Part shown: piece after piece, positions 19,185 to 26,501 of the stretch
Layout: every line of letters starts with the position of its first letter
How positions within the stretch are numbered: the first letter of the stretch is position 1
Source: Verrucomicrobiales bacterium
GTDB taxonomy: Bacteria; Verrucomicrobiota; Verrucomicrobiia; Verrucomicrobiales; DEV007
DNA length: 53,220 nt
NCBI GenBank assembly: GCA_016795385.1
Contig: JAEUHI010000051.1
Span: 1 to 53,220, forward strand
Direction: 5' to 3'
The notes under the pieces: generated by a model
What the model was told of the DNA's origin: nothing
The model's database searches: none
What the model saw: only the letters and a program-made list of their open reading frames with translations
Program-made: the position numbers and the translations under genes

Positions 19185-19328
19185 GGCGGATTCAAACTCA
19201 TGCAAGAGCGCGTCCCGGAGAATCGAGCCCAGGTCATCACTCCTTCTGAGTGGTGGGGACGCTGGAGGGACGGGGGCGAAAATCATCCTACCCAGTTTAA
19301 CCCTTGATCGGCTCAGTGGCAATACAGA

Positions 19329-20504
19329 TCACTGTTCCGGACCCTTGCTCGTGCGCCTAAACTCCCCCGGTGTCATCCCGAAACGCTCCCGGTAGGCCGT
19401 TTGCAAGTAATGCGGGTGGGTGAAGCCGGTTTGCTCGGCGATGAGATCGATGGTCAGATCCGTGGCTCGGAGGAGGCGGTTCACTTCCCGGAAACGGACG
19501 CGGAGCAACTCGTCCTTCGGCGCCCGGCCGAGGGCGGCTTTCATGCGGCGTTCGAGAGTGCTTCGCGAGACTCCGAGTTCGTCACAGAGTTCCGCCACGC
19601 TCAATCCGGCGAAAGCACGTTCCCGGATCAATCGCGCCGCCCGCAGCACCACGGAATCCTCGATCACGAATTCATCCGAGGACGCGCGCACTTCGATGCC
19701 CTTCGGTGGCACGAGAAGGGGGCGGCCTTCGTCCGTTTCGCCGCGCATGAGGCGGTCGAGCCGTTCCGCCGCTTTCCATCCCACGGTGAGCCCGTCGAAA
19801 CGCACGCTCGTCAGGGCGGGGGAGGCGAATTCGCAGAGGGTTTCCTCGTTTTCACAACCGACCACGGCGACCTCCTCCGGCACCGCGATGGCGGCGCGGC
19901 GGCAGGCGTCGAGGAGGCGGACGGCGAGCTGGTCGTTCGTCGCGAAGATCGCGACCGGTTTTGCGAGTGATTCGAGCCAGCGCATCAGTTGCTTCTGGTG
20001 CGACTCCCAGTCGCGCGGAGTCGATTCGCCCTGGGCCGGGAGGAGCGTGCAGGGATTTCCGGAACTTTCCACGCGGTCGACGAATTTGCTGACTCGTTCC
20101 CGGAAAAATTCCTCCGTATCAAGGGTGTAGGCGGCGAACCGTCGATAACCCCGGTTCAGGAAATGTTCGGCGACCGCCTGACCGATGAGGGCGTTGTCCA
20201 TCCCGACGAAGGGCAGGCCCGGCGTGTGTTTCGTCGAACGCAGTTCCACCGTGGGTACGCCCGCCGCCCGGATCGCGCGGGCCATTTCGGCGCTGTGCGT
20301 TCTCGTCAGAATCCCGTCTCCATCCCACCCGGCGAGCCACGGCGGCACCGAGGATTCGAAGGCCCGTAGTTCGAGGAAGGTCGACCAGGTCCCGTGGGTC
20401 TGAAGGTAGCGCGAGACGCCCGAGAGCAAGTCGCGGGTGTAACTGCGCGTCGTCTCGACGAGGATCGCGACCCGTTTCACCGGACTGGAGGAAGGGGATT
20501 TCAC
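19329..20504 (-). CDS. XylR-type transcription regulator (LacI-like sensor + AraC DNA-binding domain)
   Basis: A 391-residue regulator. Residues ~10-275 form a periplasmic-binding-protein-like sugar sensor (KRVAILVETTRSYTRDLL at the start, DGILTRTHSAEMARAI, ATNDQLAVRLLDACR). The last ~105 residues are an AraC double helix-turn-helix (LSVAELCDELGVSRSTLERR and DLTIDLIAEQTGFTHPHYLQ). This is the order found in E. coli XylR. I chose the GTG at 20504 because homologous sequence begins there; the open frame upstream runs through the 17-bp repeat and into the Uma2 insert. It points away from the catabolic operon starting at 21380 and probably controls it in response to a sugar. Confidence 0.88.
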   Translation of the reverse strand: MKSPSSSPVKRVAILVETTRSYTRDLLSGVSRYLQTHGTWSTFLELRAFESSVPPWLAGWDGDGILTRTHSAEMARAIRAAGVPTVELRSTKHTPGLPFVGMDNALIGQAVAEHFLNRGYRRFAAYTLDTEEFFRERVSKFVDRVESSGNPCTLLPAQGESTPRDWESHQKQLMRWLESLAKPVAIFATNDQLAVRLLDACRRAAIAVPEEVAVVGCENEETLCEFASPALTSVRFDGLTVGWKAAERLDRLMRGETDEGRPLLVPPKGIEVRASSDEFVIEDSVVLRAARLIRERAFAGLSVAELCDELGVSRSTLERRMKAALGRAPKDELLRVRFREVNRLLRATDLTIDLIAEQTGFTHPHYLQTAYRERFGMTPGEFRRTSKGPEQ

Positions 20505-20521
20505 GGTGACGAAAAACCTGA
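20505..20521 (+). repeat. 17-bp direct repeat, left copy (GGTGACGAAAAACCTGA)
   Basis: Exact copy of the sequence at 21307-21323. This copy abuts the GTG start codon of the regulator; the two copies bracket the Uma2 gene. Confidence 0.9.
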
Positions 20522-20589
20522 AAGCGTCGCAGGCTAAGCCGAGGGTGGTGATTGTCAATCTGATGACGAGGCTGGGTGAGCGGAGGGGC

Positions 20590-20618
20590 TCGACAAAGGC
20601 TCGGATCGGCTCTAAGAT
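20590..20618 (+). promoter_or_regulatory. candidate Uma2 promoter
   Basis: TCGACA (20590-20595), a 17-base spacer, then TAAGAT (20613-20618). The -10 ends 7 bases before the ATG at 20626, so the predicted transcript starts within a base or two of the start codon and would lack a 5' leader. Confidence 0.4.
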
Positions 20619-20625
20619 CTGCTTC

Positions 20626-21285
20626 ATGTCGAGCAGTTCCATCGTCCGGGAACCTGCGGTTCCTATGGTCCGGATTCTCCCTCCCTTGGAGAATGGCGAT
20701 CATCTGGGCGCGACGGAATTCCTGCGACGCTTCGAGGCCATGCACGAAGTCAAAAAGGCGGAGCTTGTTCAAGGAATCGTTTTTATGGCCGCACCTGTCC
20801 GACTTGATTTCCATGCCACGCCCGACGGCCTGATCCAAACTTGGCTTGGAACCTATTCGGCTTATCGAGCCGGGACGACCCATGCCACCAACCTCACCGT
20901 CCGGCTCGGTCCTGACGATGTCATGCAGCCTGATGCAGTCCTGATTCTCGATCCGGCCCACGGTGGGAAGACCTCGATTGATGGATCGGGATATCTCGCC
21001 GGTCCTCCGGAACTGGTGGTCGAGGTCGCCGCGAGCAGTGTCTCCCGCGATGCCCGCGAAAAACTGGTGAGCTATCGCCGAGCCGGGGTCCGTGAATACG
21101 TTCTTTGGCGCGTCATCGACGAAGTCATCGAGTGGTTCACGCTCGAGGAGGACGAGTATCGGCCCTTGGCAGTCGTGGATGGGCGCATCGAGAGCCGGAT
21201 CTTTCCCGGGTTGGTCCTCAATGTCCCCGCGGCGCTGGCGGGCGATCGCGCGATCGTGCTTGAGACCTTGAGCTCGGTCCGCTGA
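20626..21285 (+). CDS. Uma2-family (DUF820) putative restriction-fold nuclease
   Basis: A 219-residue Uma2 protein. The PD-(D/E)xK-like core is visible as QPDAVLIL (Asp), ELVVEVAASS (Glu) and DAREKLVSYRRAGVREY (Lys), the standard Uma2 signature. The family is abundant in Cyanobacteria, Planctomycetes and some Verrucomicrobia; its biological role is unknown. The Met at 20626 fits the family N-terminus and the promoter spacing. The gene sits alone between a divergent regulator and operon and is flanked by 17-bp direct repeats, so it looks like a late insertion. Confidence 0.85.
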   Translation: MSSSSIVREPAVPMVRILPPLENGDHLGATEFLRRFEAMHEVKKAELVQGIVFMAAPVRLDFHATPDGLIQTWLGTYSAYRAGTTHATNLTVRLGPDDVMQPDAVLILDPAHGGKTSIDGSGYLAGPPELVVEVAASSVSRDAREKLVSYRRAGVREYVLWRVIDEVIEWFTLEEDEYRPLAVVDGRIESRIFPGLVLNVPAALAGDRAIVLETLSSVR

Positions 21286-21306
21286 TTACGCGATCCCGCT
21301 ACGCGA

Positions 21307-21323
21307 GGTGACGAAAAACCTGA
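21307..21323 (+). repeat. 17-bp direct repeat, right copy
   Basis: Identical to 20505-20521. It lies 56 bases before the start of the DJ-1/PfpI gene, inside what was probably the original regulator-operon intergenic region. Confidence 0.9.
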
Positions 21324-21345
21324 GGATTGGGGGCGCGGATGTGTA

Positions 21346-21373
21346 GTGACATTCCAGTCAAACCCGCTATTCT
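21346..21373 (+). promoter_or_regulatory. candidate promoter of the catabolic operon
   Basis: GTGACA (21346-21351), 16-base spacer, TATTCT (21368-21373). The expected start point, 7 bases after the -10, is the A of the ATG at 21380, so the mRNA would be leaderless. Confidence 0.4.
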
Positions 21374-21379
21374 CGCCTC

Positions 21380-21958
21380 ATGTCAGATTTCATTGGAAAA
21401 GCCCTCATTGTCGTCGGTGACGCCACCGAGACCGTCGATACCCTCTATCCCTTCTATCGTCTTCAGGAGGCGAAGATCCAGCCCGTCGTGATCGCGCCGG
21501 AAAAGCGGATCTACCAGATGGTGATGCACGAGGTGCGTCCCGGCTGGACGATCACCCGCGAATGGGAAGGTTACCAGATCAAAGCCGACCTCGCTTTCTC
21601 CGAAGTGAATCCCGAGGAGTATCTCGGCATCCTCTTTTCCGGCGGGCGCGCTCCCGAGTACATCCGTGAGGACGAGGACCTCATCCGCATGACCCAATGG
21701 TTCTTCGACCAGAACAAACCTTGCGCGAGCGTTTGTCACGGGGTCGAGATCCCGGCGCGGGCCGATCGCGTCCGCGGGCGCCGCATGGCCACGGTGGCGA
21801 AATGCAAGTTCGACCTCGAGGTCTGTGGCGGCATCTATGTGAACGAGCCCTGCGTCATCGATGGCAACCTCGTCTCGGGCCGCACCTTCCATGACAACGG
21901 CCACTACGTGGGGCCGTGGATCAAGATGCTCGAGGAAGAAGCCGCGAAGCGGTCCTGA
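21380..21958 (+). CDS. DJ-1/PfpI-family protein
   Basis: A 192-residue DJ-1/PfpI (class I glutamine amidotransferase-like) protein. The nucleophile elbow is CASVCHGVEI with Cys119, and ALIVVGDATETVDTLYPF at the start replaces the usual first beta strand. Members include deglycases, glyoxalases, isonitrile hydratases and proteases, so the reaction cannot be named. It is the first gene of the operon that runs to the sulfatase and is read away from the XylR-type regulator. Its stop codon overlaps a CCTGACAAA motif (21954-21962). Confidence 0.85.
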   Translation: MSDFIGKALIVVGDATETVDTLYPFYRLQEAKIQPVVIAPEKRIYQMVMHEVRPGWTITREWEGYQIKADLAFSEVNPEEYLGILFSGGRAPEYIREDEDLIRMTQWFFDQNKPCASVCHGVEIPARADRVRGRRMATVAKCKFDLEVCGGIYVNEPCVIDGNLVSGRTFHDNGHYVGPWIKMLEEEAAKRS

Positions 21959-21988
21959 CAAACGCCCCAAACCCCAACCCCCGATTCC

Positions 21989-22906
21989 ATGAACCGACGC
22001 GATGCCTGCCGGCTTCTCGGCTCCACCCTGCTCGTGCCCTCCGTGATCCGCGCGGCGGAAGCGGGGGATTTCAAAATCCGTTACGTGCTCTCGTCGGCGA
22101 TGTATGGCGACATGCCCGTCGACACGGTGCTCGGCGAGGTGAAGAAGGCGGGTGCCGAATCCGTCGACATCTGGCGCAAGGTCCACGCGACCCAGCGCGA
22201 ACAGATCACGGAGATGGGCGACGAGGCCTTCCAGAGTCTCTTGAAAAAACACGGCGTGCCGATGTCGGTTTCGACCTGTTACCCGCTCGGTCCCTTCAAG
22301 CAGGATGACGAGATGCGCTGGGTGAAGAAGAACGGCGGCGCCATGACGGTCTGCGGCTCGGGGAAAATGGGCGAAGCCGATGTCTCGGGCGCAGAGGCCA
22401 AGTCGCAGGTGACGGCCTTCTTTGAAAAGCTGAAGCCGCATTACGAACTCGCCGAGGAACTCGGCGTGACCATGGCGATCGAGAACCACAAGAACTCGAT
22501 GCTCTCCTTGCCGGACTCGATCCGCTACTTCGTCGATCTGAATCCCTCGAAGGCCGTGGGCATCGCTTTTGCGCCCCACCATTTGCACGACGCGGTCGAC
22601 CAGATCCCCGGCCTCATCCGCCACTGCGGCAAGGCGAACCTGCCCTTCATTTACTTTCAGGAGTATCACCCGTCCTCGAAGCAAACGATGCCGAAGGAGG
22701 AGGAATTGAAACAACTCCCTGGATTTGGTTCGCTCGACTATGTACCCATCGTCGCCGCGCTGAAGGAAATCGGCTTCGACGGGCTCGCCGAGATCTTCAT
22801 GCACCCGACCCCGCGGGGACTCCCGGTGTTGCCGACCGCTGGCGAGATCACCGCGAAGATCAACGAATCGAGGGCGTATCTCGATCAATGTCTGGCCAAG
22901 GCATGA
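21989..22906 (+). CDS. TIM-barrel sugar phosphate isomerase/epimerase-like protein, probably exported
   Basis: A 305-residue member of the xylose isomerase-like/AP endonuclease 2 TIM-barrel superfamily. The N-terminus MNRRDACRLLGSTLL with AEAG after a hydrophobic stretch looks like a twin-arginine or Sec signal, as is common for this family in Verrucomicrobia and Planctomycetes. Metal-ligand-type strands are visible (MAIENHKN with Glu, FIYFQEYHPS, GLAEIFMHP). It starts 30 bases after the DJ-1 gene and overlaps the cytochrome gene by 4 bases. It probably isomerises or epimerises a sugar derivative. Confidence 0.83.
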   Translation: MNRRDACRLLGSTLLVPSVIRAAEAGDFKIRYVLSSAMYGDMPVDTVLGEVKKAGAESVDIWRKVHATQREQITEMGDEAFQSLLKKHGVPMSVSTCYPLGPFKQDDEMRWVKKNGGAMTVCGSGKMGEADVSGAEAKSQVTAFFEKLKPHYELAEELGVTMAIENHKNSMLSLPDSIRYFVDLNPSKAVGIAFAPHHLHDAVDQIPGLIRHCGKANLPFIYFQEYHPSSKQTMPKEEELKQLPGFGSLDYVPIVAALKEIGFDGLAEIFMHPTPRGLPVLPTAGEITAKINESRAYLDQCLAKA

Positions 22907-25026
22907 AGGCGACCCGACGAGACCCTCTTGGGTTCCTGACCATACCCTCTTGGGTGGCGCTGTCAGGGATGGCGCTCGGCCTGGCGAGCGGCCTGCAAGC
23001 CGCTCCGCACGTTGTCGGCTACGAGCGTTTCCATGCCGGAAAGCCATCGGTCGAAGGTGGTGCCATCCTCTTTTCCGAACTCGGTTGCGCGAATTGCCAC
23101 GGGGGCTCGGCGGTGGAGGTGCCGCGGAAAGGGGCGAACCTCGTCGATCTCGCCAAACGCATCGATCGCGACTGGCTCGCCGATTTTCTCCGCGATCCCG
23201 AATCCGGACGAAAGGGCTCGAACATGCCGCGCATGGTCCACGGGCTCGCCGATCCTGACATTGACGCCATTCTCGCCTACCTAGGCACGCTTGGAAAGAA
23301 CGCCAATCTGAAGGTTCCCAAGCATGCGAACGCCGAACGCGGCAGCGCGCTCTATCACGAAAAGGGCTGTGTCGCCTGTCACGCCCCGACCCCGGATTTC
23401 CATCCGCCGCATGCTCCCGCGGATCTGAAGGTATCGCCGTACGCGATCGCCCATCCGGATTTCGGCAAGAAGACGAGTTTTGCCGCCCTGATGGCGTTTC
23501 TCGATTCGCCTTCGACCTGGCGTCCTGACGGCCGCATGCCGCATGTCGCGCTCGAGGGACAGGAATCCGCCGATCTCGCCGCGCATCTTCTCGATTTCCA
23601 GGATTCCGACCCTGGCAATGCCAACAAACTCAAGCCCTGGCCGAAAGCGAATCCGGAGGCGGTGGCCAAGGGCAAGGAACTGGTGACGAAGTTGAACTGC
23701 GCCGCCTGCCATACCATCCCTGGCGGGAAGGCCGCGGAGATCCGTCCGCTCGCGACGACGGCGGATGCTTCGCGCGGATGTCTTTCGCTGGCGCCGGTCG
23801 CCGGTCTGCCGCATTACGAGCTCACGGAAGGGCAGCGTCAGTCCCTGCAAGCCTTTTTCGCCGGAACACGCCCGGAGACCGACTCCGACGGCCGCCTCAC
23901 GCTCGCGGCGATGAACTGCTATGCCTGTCACGATCGTGACGGCATCGGGGGGCCGACTCCGGAGACGAATCCGTTTTTTGTCGGCGACGAAGCTCTGGGC
24001 GATTCGGGGAGGTTGGCTCCTCCGCTGACCGGGATCGGTCACAAACTGCAGCAACCGTGGCTCGAGGGTGTCTTCGCCGGCGCCGAAGGCAGCCGCGTGC
24101 GGCCCTACGTGAAGACCCGCATGCCGAATTACCCGGCCCATGCCAAGGTGCTTGCGGCGTGGCTGGCGGAAATCGATGCCGAAACGGACGCGAAGCCGCT
24201 CGTCGAACATCCCGAGGATCTCGAGGCGGGACGCAAACTCCTCGGCATCGTCGGCGGCACGAATTGCATCACCTGCCACACGTGGGGAGAACAACGGTCG
24301 CTAGGGATCCAGGCGCTCGATTTGAGTTCGCTGGATCAGCGCCTGCGCCCCGAGTGGTTCCGCAGCTACCTCCTGAATCCCGCCGCTTACCGGCCTGGCA
24401 CGCTGATGCCTCCTCTTTGGCCCGGAGGTCAGGCAACGGTCCGGGATGTTTTGGGGGGTGACACGGATCGGCAGATCGCCGCGATCTGGTCCTTCATCGG
24501 CAAGGGCGAAGGACTCCCCGAAGGCTTCCCGGATCGCAGTTCGGGGCTTTATGAACTGGTCCCGTCCGATCGTCCCATTCTTCAGCGCACCTTCTTCGAA
24601 GGCACGGGCACGAAGGCGATCCTCGTCGGATTCCCTGGTGGCATCAATCTCGCCTACGACGGCAGCGGCGCGCGTCCGGCGGTGGTCTGGCGGGGGGCGT
24701 TCTTCGATGCCTACCAGACCTGGTATTCGCGTCACGCGCCTTTTGAAAAGCCGCTCGGAGAACAAGTGGCCGCCCTTCCCGAAACGGGAGTCGAGACCGG
24801 CCGCCGTTTCCGTGGTTATCGGCTCGACGCGGCGGGCAATCCCGTCTTTCTCTACACGGACGGGGAACGTGACGTGAGCGAAGCTTTCGCGGTGGCGGAA
24901 GGTACTCTGACAAGGACGCTCTCGTGGACGGAGGGCAGTGCTCCCTCGGTGACGCATCCCGCCGATGTCGGGATTGCGACCAAGGCCGGCGAGAAAACCC
25001 TGACATTCATCTATTCCTGGAAATGA
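22903..25026 (+). CDS. pentaheme cytochrome c-type protein
   Basis: A 707-residue exported protein with a signal peptide (hydrophobic WVALSGMALGLASGLQAA) and five CxxCH haem-attachment sites starting at residues 62, 156, 266, 339 and 455 (CANCH, CVACH, CAACH, CYACH, CITCH). The last ~190 residues lack haem sites and form a beta-rich domain (LVPSDRPILQRTFFEG ... KTLTFIYSW) often seen beside cytochromes in this phylum. It should accept electrons in the periplasm, plausibly from the dehydrogenase-like propeller encoded next. I chose the Met at 22903, whose ATGA overlaps the stop of the isomerase gene. Confidence 0.9.
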   Translation: MKATRRDPLGFLTIPSWVALSGMALGLASGLQAAPHVVGYERFHAGKPSVEGGAILFSELGCANCHGGSAVEVPRKGANLVDLAKRIDRDWLADFLRDPESGRKGSNMPRMVHGLADPDIDAILAYLGTLGKNANLKVPKHANAERGSALYHEKGCVACHAPTPDFHPPHAPADLKVSPYAIAHPDFGKKTSFAALMAFLDSPSTWRPDGRMPHVALEGQESADLAAHLLDFQDSDPGNANKLKPWPKANPEAVAKGKELVTKLNCAACHTIPGGKAAEIRPLATTADASRGCLSLAPVAGLPHYELTEGQRQSLQAFFAGTRPETDSDGRLTLAAMNCYACHDRDGIGGPTPETNPFFVGDEALGDSGRLAPPLTGIGHKLQQPWLEGVFAGAEGSRVRPYVKTRMPNYPAHAKVLAAWLAEIDAETDAKPLVEHPEDLEAGRKLLGIVGGTNCITCHTWGEQRSLGIQALDLSSLDQRLRPEWFRSYLLNPAAYRPGTLMPPLWPGGQATVRDVLGGDTDRQIAAIWSFIGKGEGLPEGFPDRSSGLYELVPSDRPILQRTFFEGTGTKAILVGFPGGINLAYDGSGARPAVVWRGAFFDAYQTWYSRHAPFEKPLGEQVAALPETGVETGRRFRGYRLDAAGNPVFLYTDGERDVSEAFAVAEGTLTRTLSWTEGSAPSVTHPADVGIATKAGEKTLTFIYSWK

Positions 25027-26501
25027 GGCGGCTTCTTACCATCCTGCTTTTTGTCGCCGCACCGATGGCCTTCGGTGCCGAAGGCTACGAAGTCACCGAG
25101 ATCCTCACGGCCAGTTCGCCGAGCGATTCGCGTTCGAAAGAATGGAAGCCGGGCGATGGCGTGACTCTCGAAGTCAGCGGCATGGAGTGGATCGGCCCGG
25201 ACCGTCTCGCCGTTGCGATCCGCAAAGGCGAGGTCTGGTTTCTCGATGGGTTGCTCTCGAAGAAGCCGGAGGAGATCCGCTACACGCGTTTTGCCAACGG
25301 ACTCCACGAGCCGCTCGGTCTGCTGCTCGATGGCAAGGATCTCCTCGTCGCCCAGCGAGCCGAGATCACGAGGCTGCGCGACGCGAATGGCGACGACATC
25401 GCCGACGAATACCTCACCGAAGCCGATGGCTGGGGCGTCACGGGAAACTACCACGAGTATGTCTACGGTCCCGAGCGGGACGGGAAGGGCAATCGCTGGG
25501 TGACCCTGAATCTCGGGATGGGCGACCTTTCGGACAATGGCAAAGGCTGGAAAGGCTGGGGCGGCATCATCGGGAAGGACGGACGTTTCGAACCGAAGTC
25601 CCTCGGGATGCGTTCCCCCTCGGGTCTCGGTGCCAACCTGGAGGGCGACATGTTTTTCTCCGACCAGCAGGGCACCTGGATCCCGGCGACGCCGGTGTAT
25701 CACCTGCGGCCGGGGGTGTTCTACGGGAACCAGGAGTCGCTCGCGTCGCTGAAATCACCCGAGGCACCTTTCCAGATGACGGTGGTTCCAAAGCCGAACC
25801 AGCCTTATCCCAAGGCGCTCGAGGAATCGCCGGAGTTTGTCCCACCGGCCGTCTGGTTGCCTTACAACAAGATGGGGCGCAGTGCGACCGACATCCAGGT
25901 GATCGACCAGGGCGGGAAATTCGGACCTTTCGATGGGCAGTTGCTCGTCGGAGAGTTCACGAACGCGGCGGTGAACCGCGTTTTTCTCGAGAAGGTCGGC
26001 GGGGAATACCAAGGAGCGTGTTTTCCCTTTCTCGGCGGCTTTCCCGCGGCGGTGGTGAGGCTTTGTTTTGCTCCGGATGGTTCGCTCTTCGTCGGCATGA
26101 CCAATCGCGGCTGGTCCTCGTTGGGGAACCGCTCCTACGGACTTTCCCGGGTGCGACTGGAGAAGGCCCCCTTCGCCATCAAGGAGATGCGGGCGAAGCC
26201 GGATGGGTTTGAGCTGGTCTTCACCGAGGCGGTCGATCCGGCCTCGCTGAAGAACGCCTTTGCGATGAGCTCATTCACCTTTCAGTATTCATCGGCCTAT
26301 GGAGGCGAAGAAATGGAGACGGCGGAGCTGAAAGTGGTCTCGGCGACACCGTCTGCGGATGGGGTGAGTGTCAGGCTCGTCGTGGAGGGATTGAAGCCGC
26401 TCTACGTGCATGAGTTGCGGACGACGGGGCTCAAGTCGGTTTCGGGAAGGGAGCTCGATCATCCGAACGGGTGGTACACACTCAACCGGATCCCGGAATG
26501 A
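25023..26501 (+). CDS. secreted beta-propeller (membrane-bound-dehydrogenase/glucose-sorbosone dehydrogenase-like)
   Basis: A 492-residue protein with a clear signal peptide (MRRLLTILLFVAAPMAFGAEG). Propeller-type strands follow: MEWIGPDRLAVAIRKGEVWF, GLHEPLGLLLDGKDLLVAQ, MRSPSGLGANLEGDMFFSDQ and RLCFAPDGSLFVGMTNRGW. This is the PVC-type 'putative membrane-bound dehydrogenase' pattern related to PQQ-dependent sugar dehydrogenases. The C-terminal ~110 residues resemble a small Ig-like domain. Its ATG at 25023 overlaps the cytochrome stop by 4 bases, so the two are translationally coupled and may form a donor-acceptor pair. Confidence 0.85.
   Translation: MRRLLTILLFVAAPMAFGAEGYEVTEILTASSPSDSRSKEWKPGDGVTLEVSGMEWIGPDRLAVAIRKGEVWFLDGLLSKKPEEIRYTRFANGLHEPLGLLLDGKDLLVAQRAEITRLRDANGDDIADEYLTEADGWGVTGNYHEYVYGPERDGKGNRWVTLNLGMGDLSDNGKGWKGWGGIIGKDGRFEPKSLGMRSPSGLGANLEGDMFFSDQQGTWIPATPVYHLRPGVFYGNQESLASLKSPEAPFQMTVVPKPNQPYPKALEESPEFVPPAVWLPYNKMGRSATDIQVIDQGGKFGPFDGQLLVGEFTNAAVNRVFLEKVGGEYQGACFPFLGGFPAAVVRLCFAPDGSLFVGMTNRGWSSLGNRSYGLSRVRLEKAPFAIKEMRAKPDGFELVFTEAVDPASLKNAFAMSSFTFQYSSAYGGEEMETAELKVVSATPSADGVSVRLVVEGLKPLYVHELRTTGLKSVSGRELDHPNGWYTLNRIPE

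Noticed and set aside
20506..20625. N-terminal extension of Uma2 from 20506
   Set aside because: The extension lies in the repeat and promoter region and overlaps the regulator start; the Met at 20626 matches the family.
21383..23047. Minus-strand open frame of 554 codons opposite the DJ-1 and isomerase genes
   Set aside because: Antisense shadow, Arg/His/Gly-rich with no recognisable domain.
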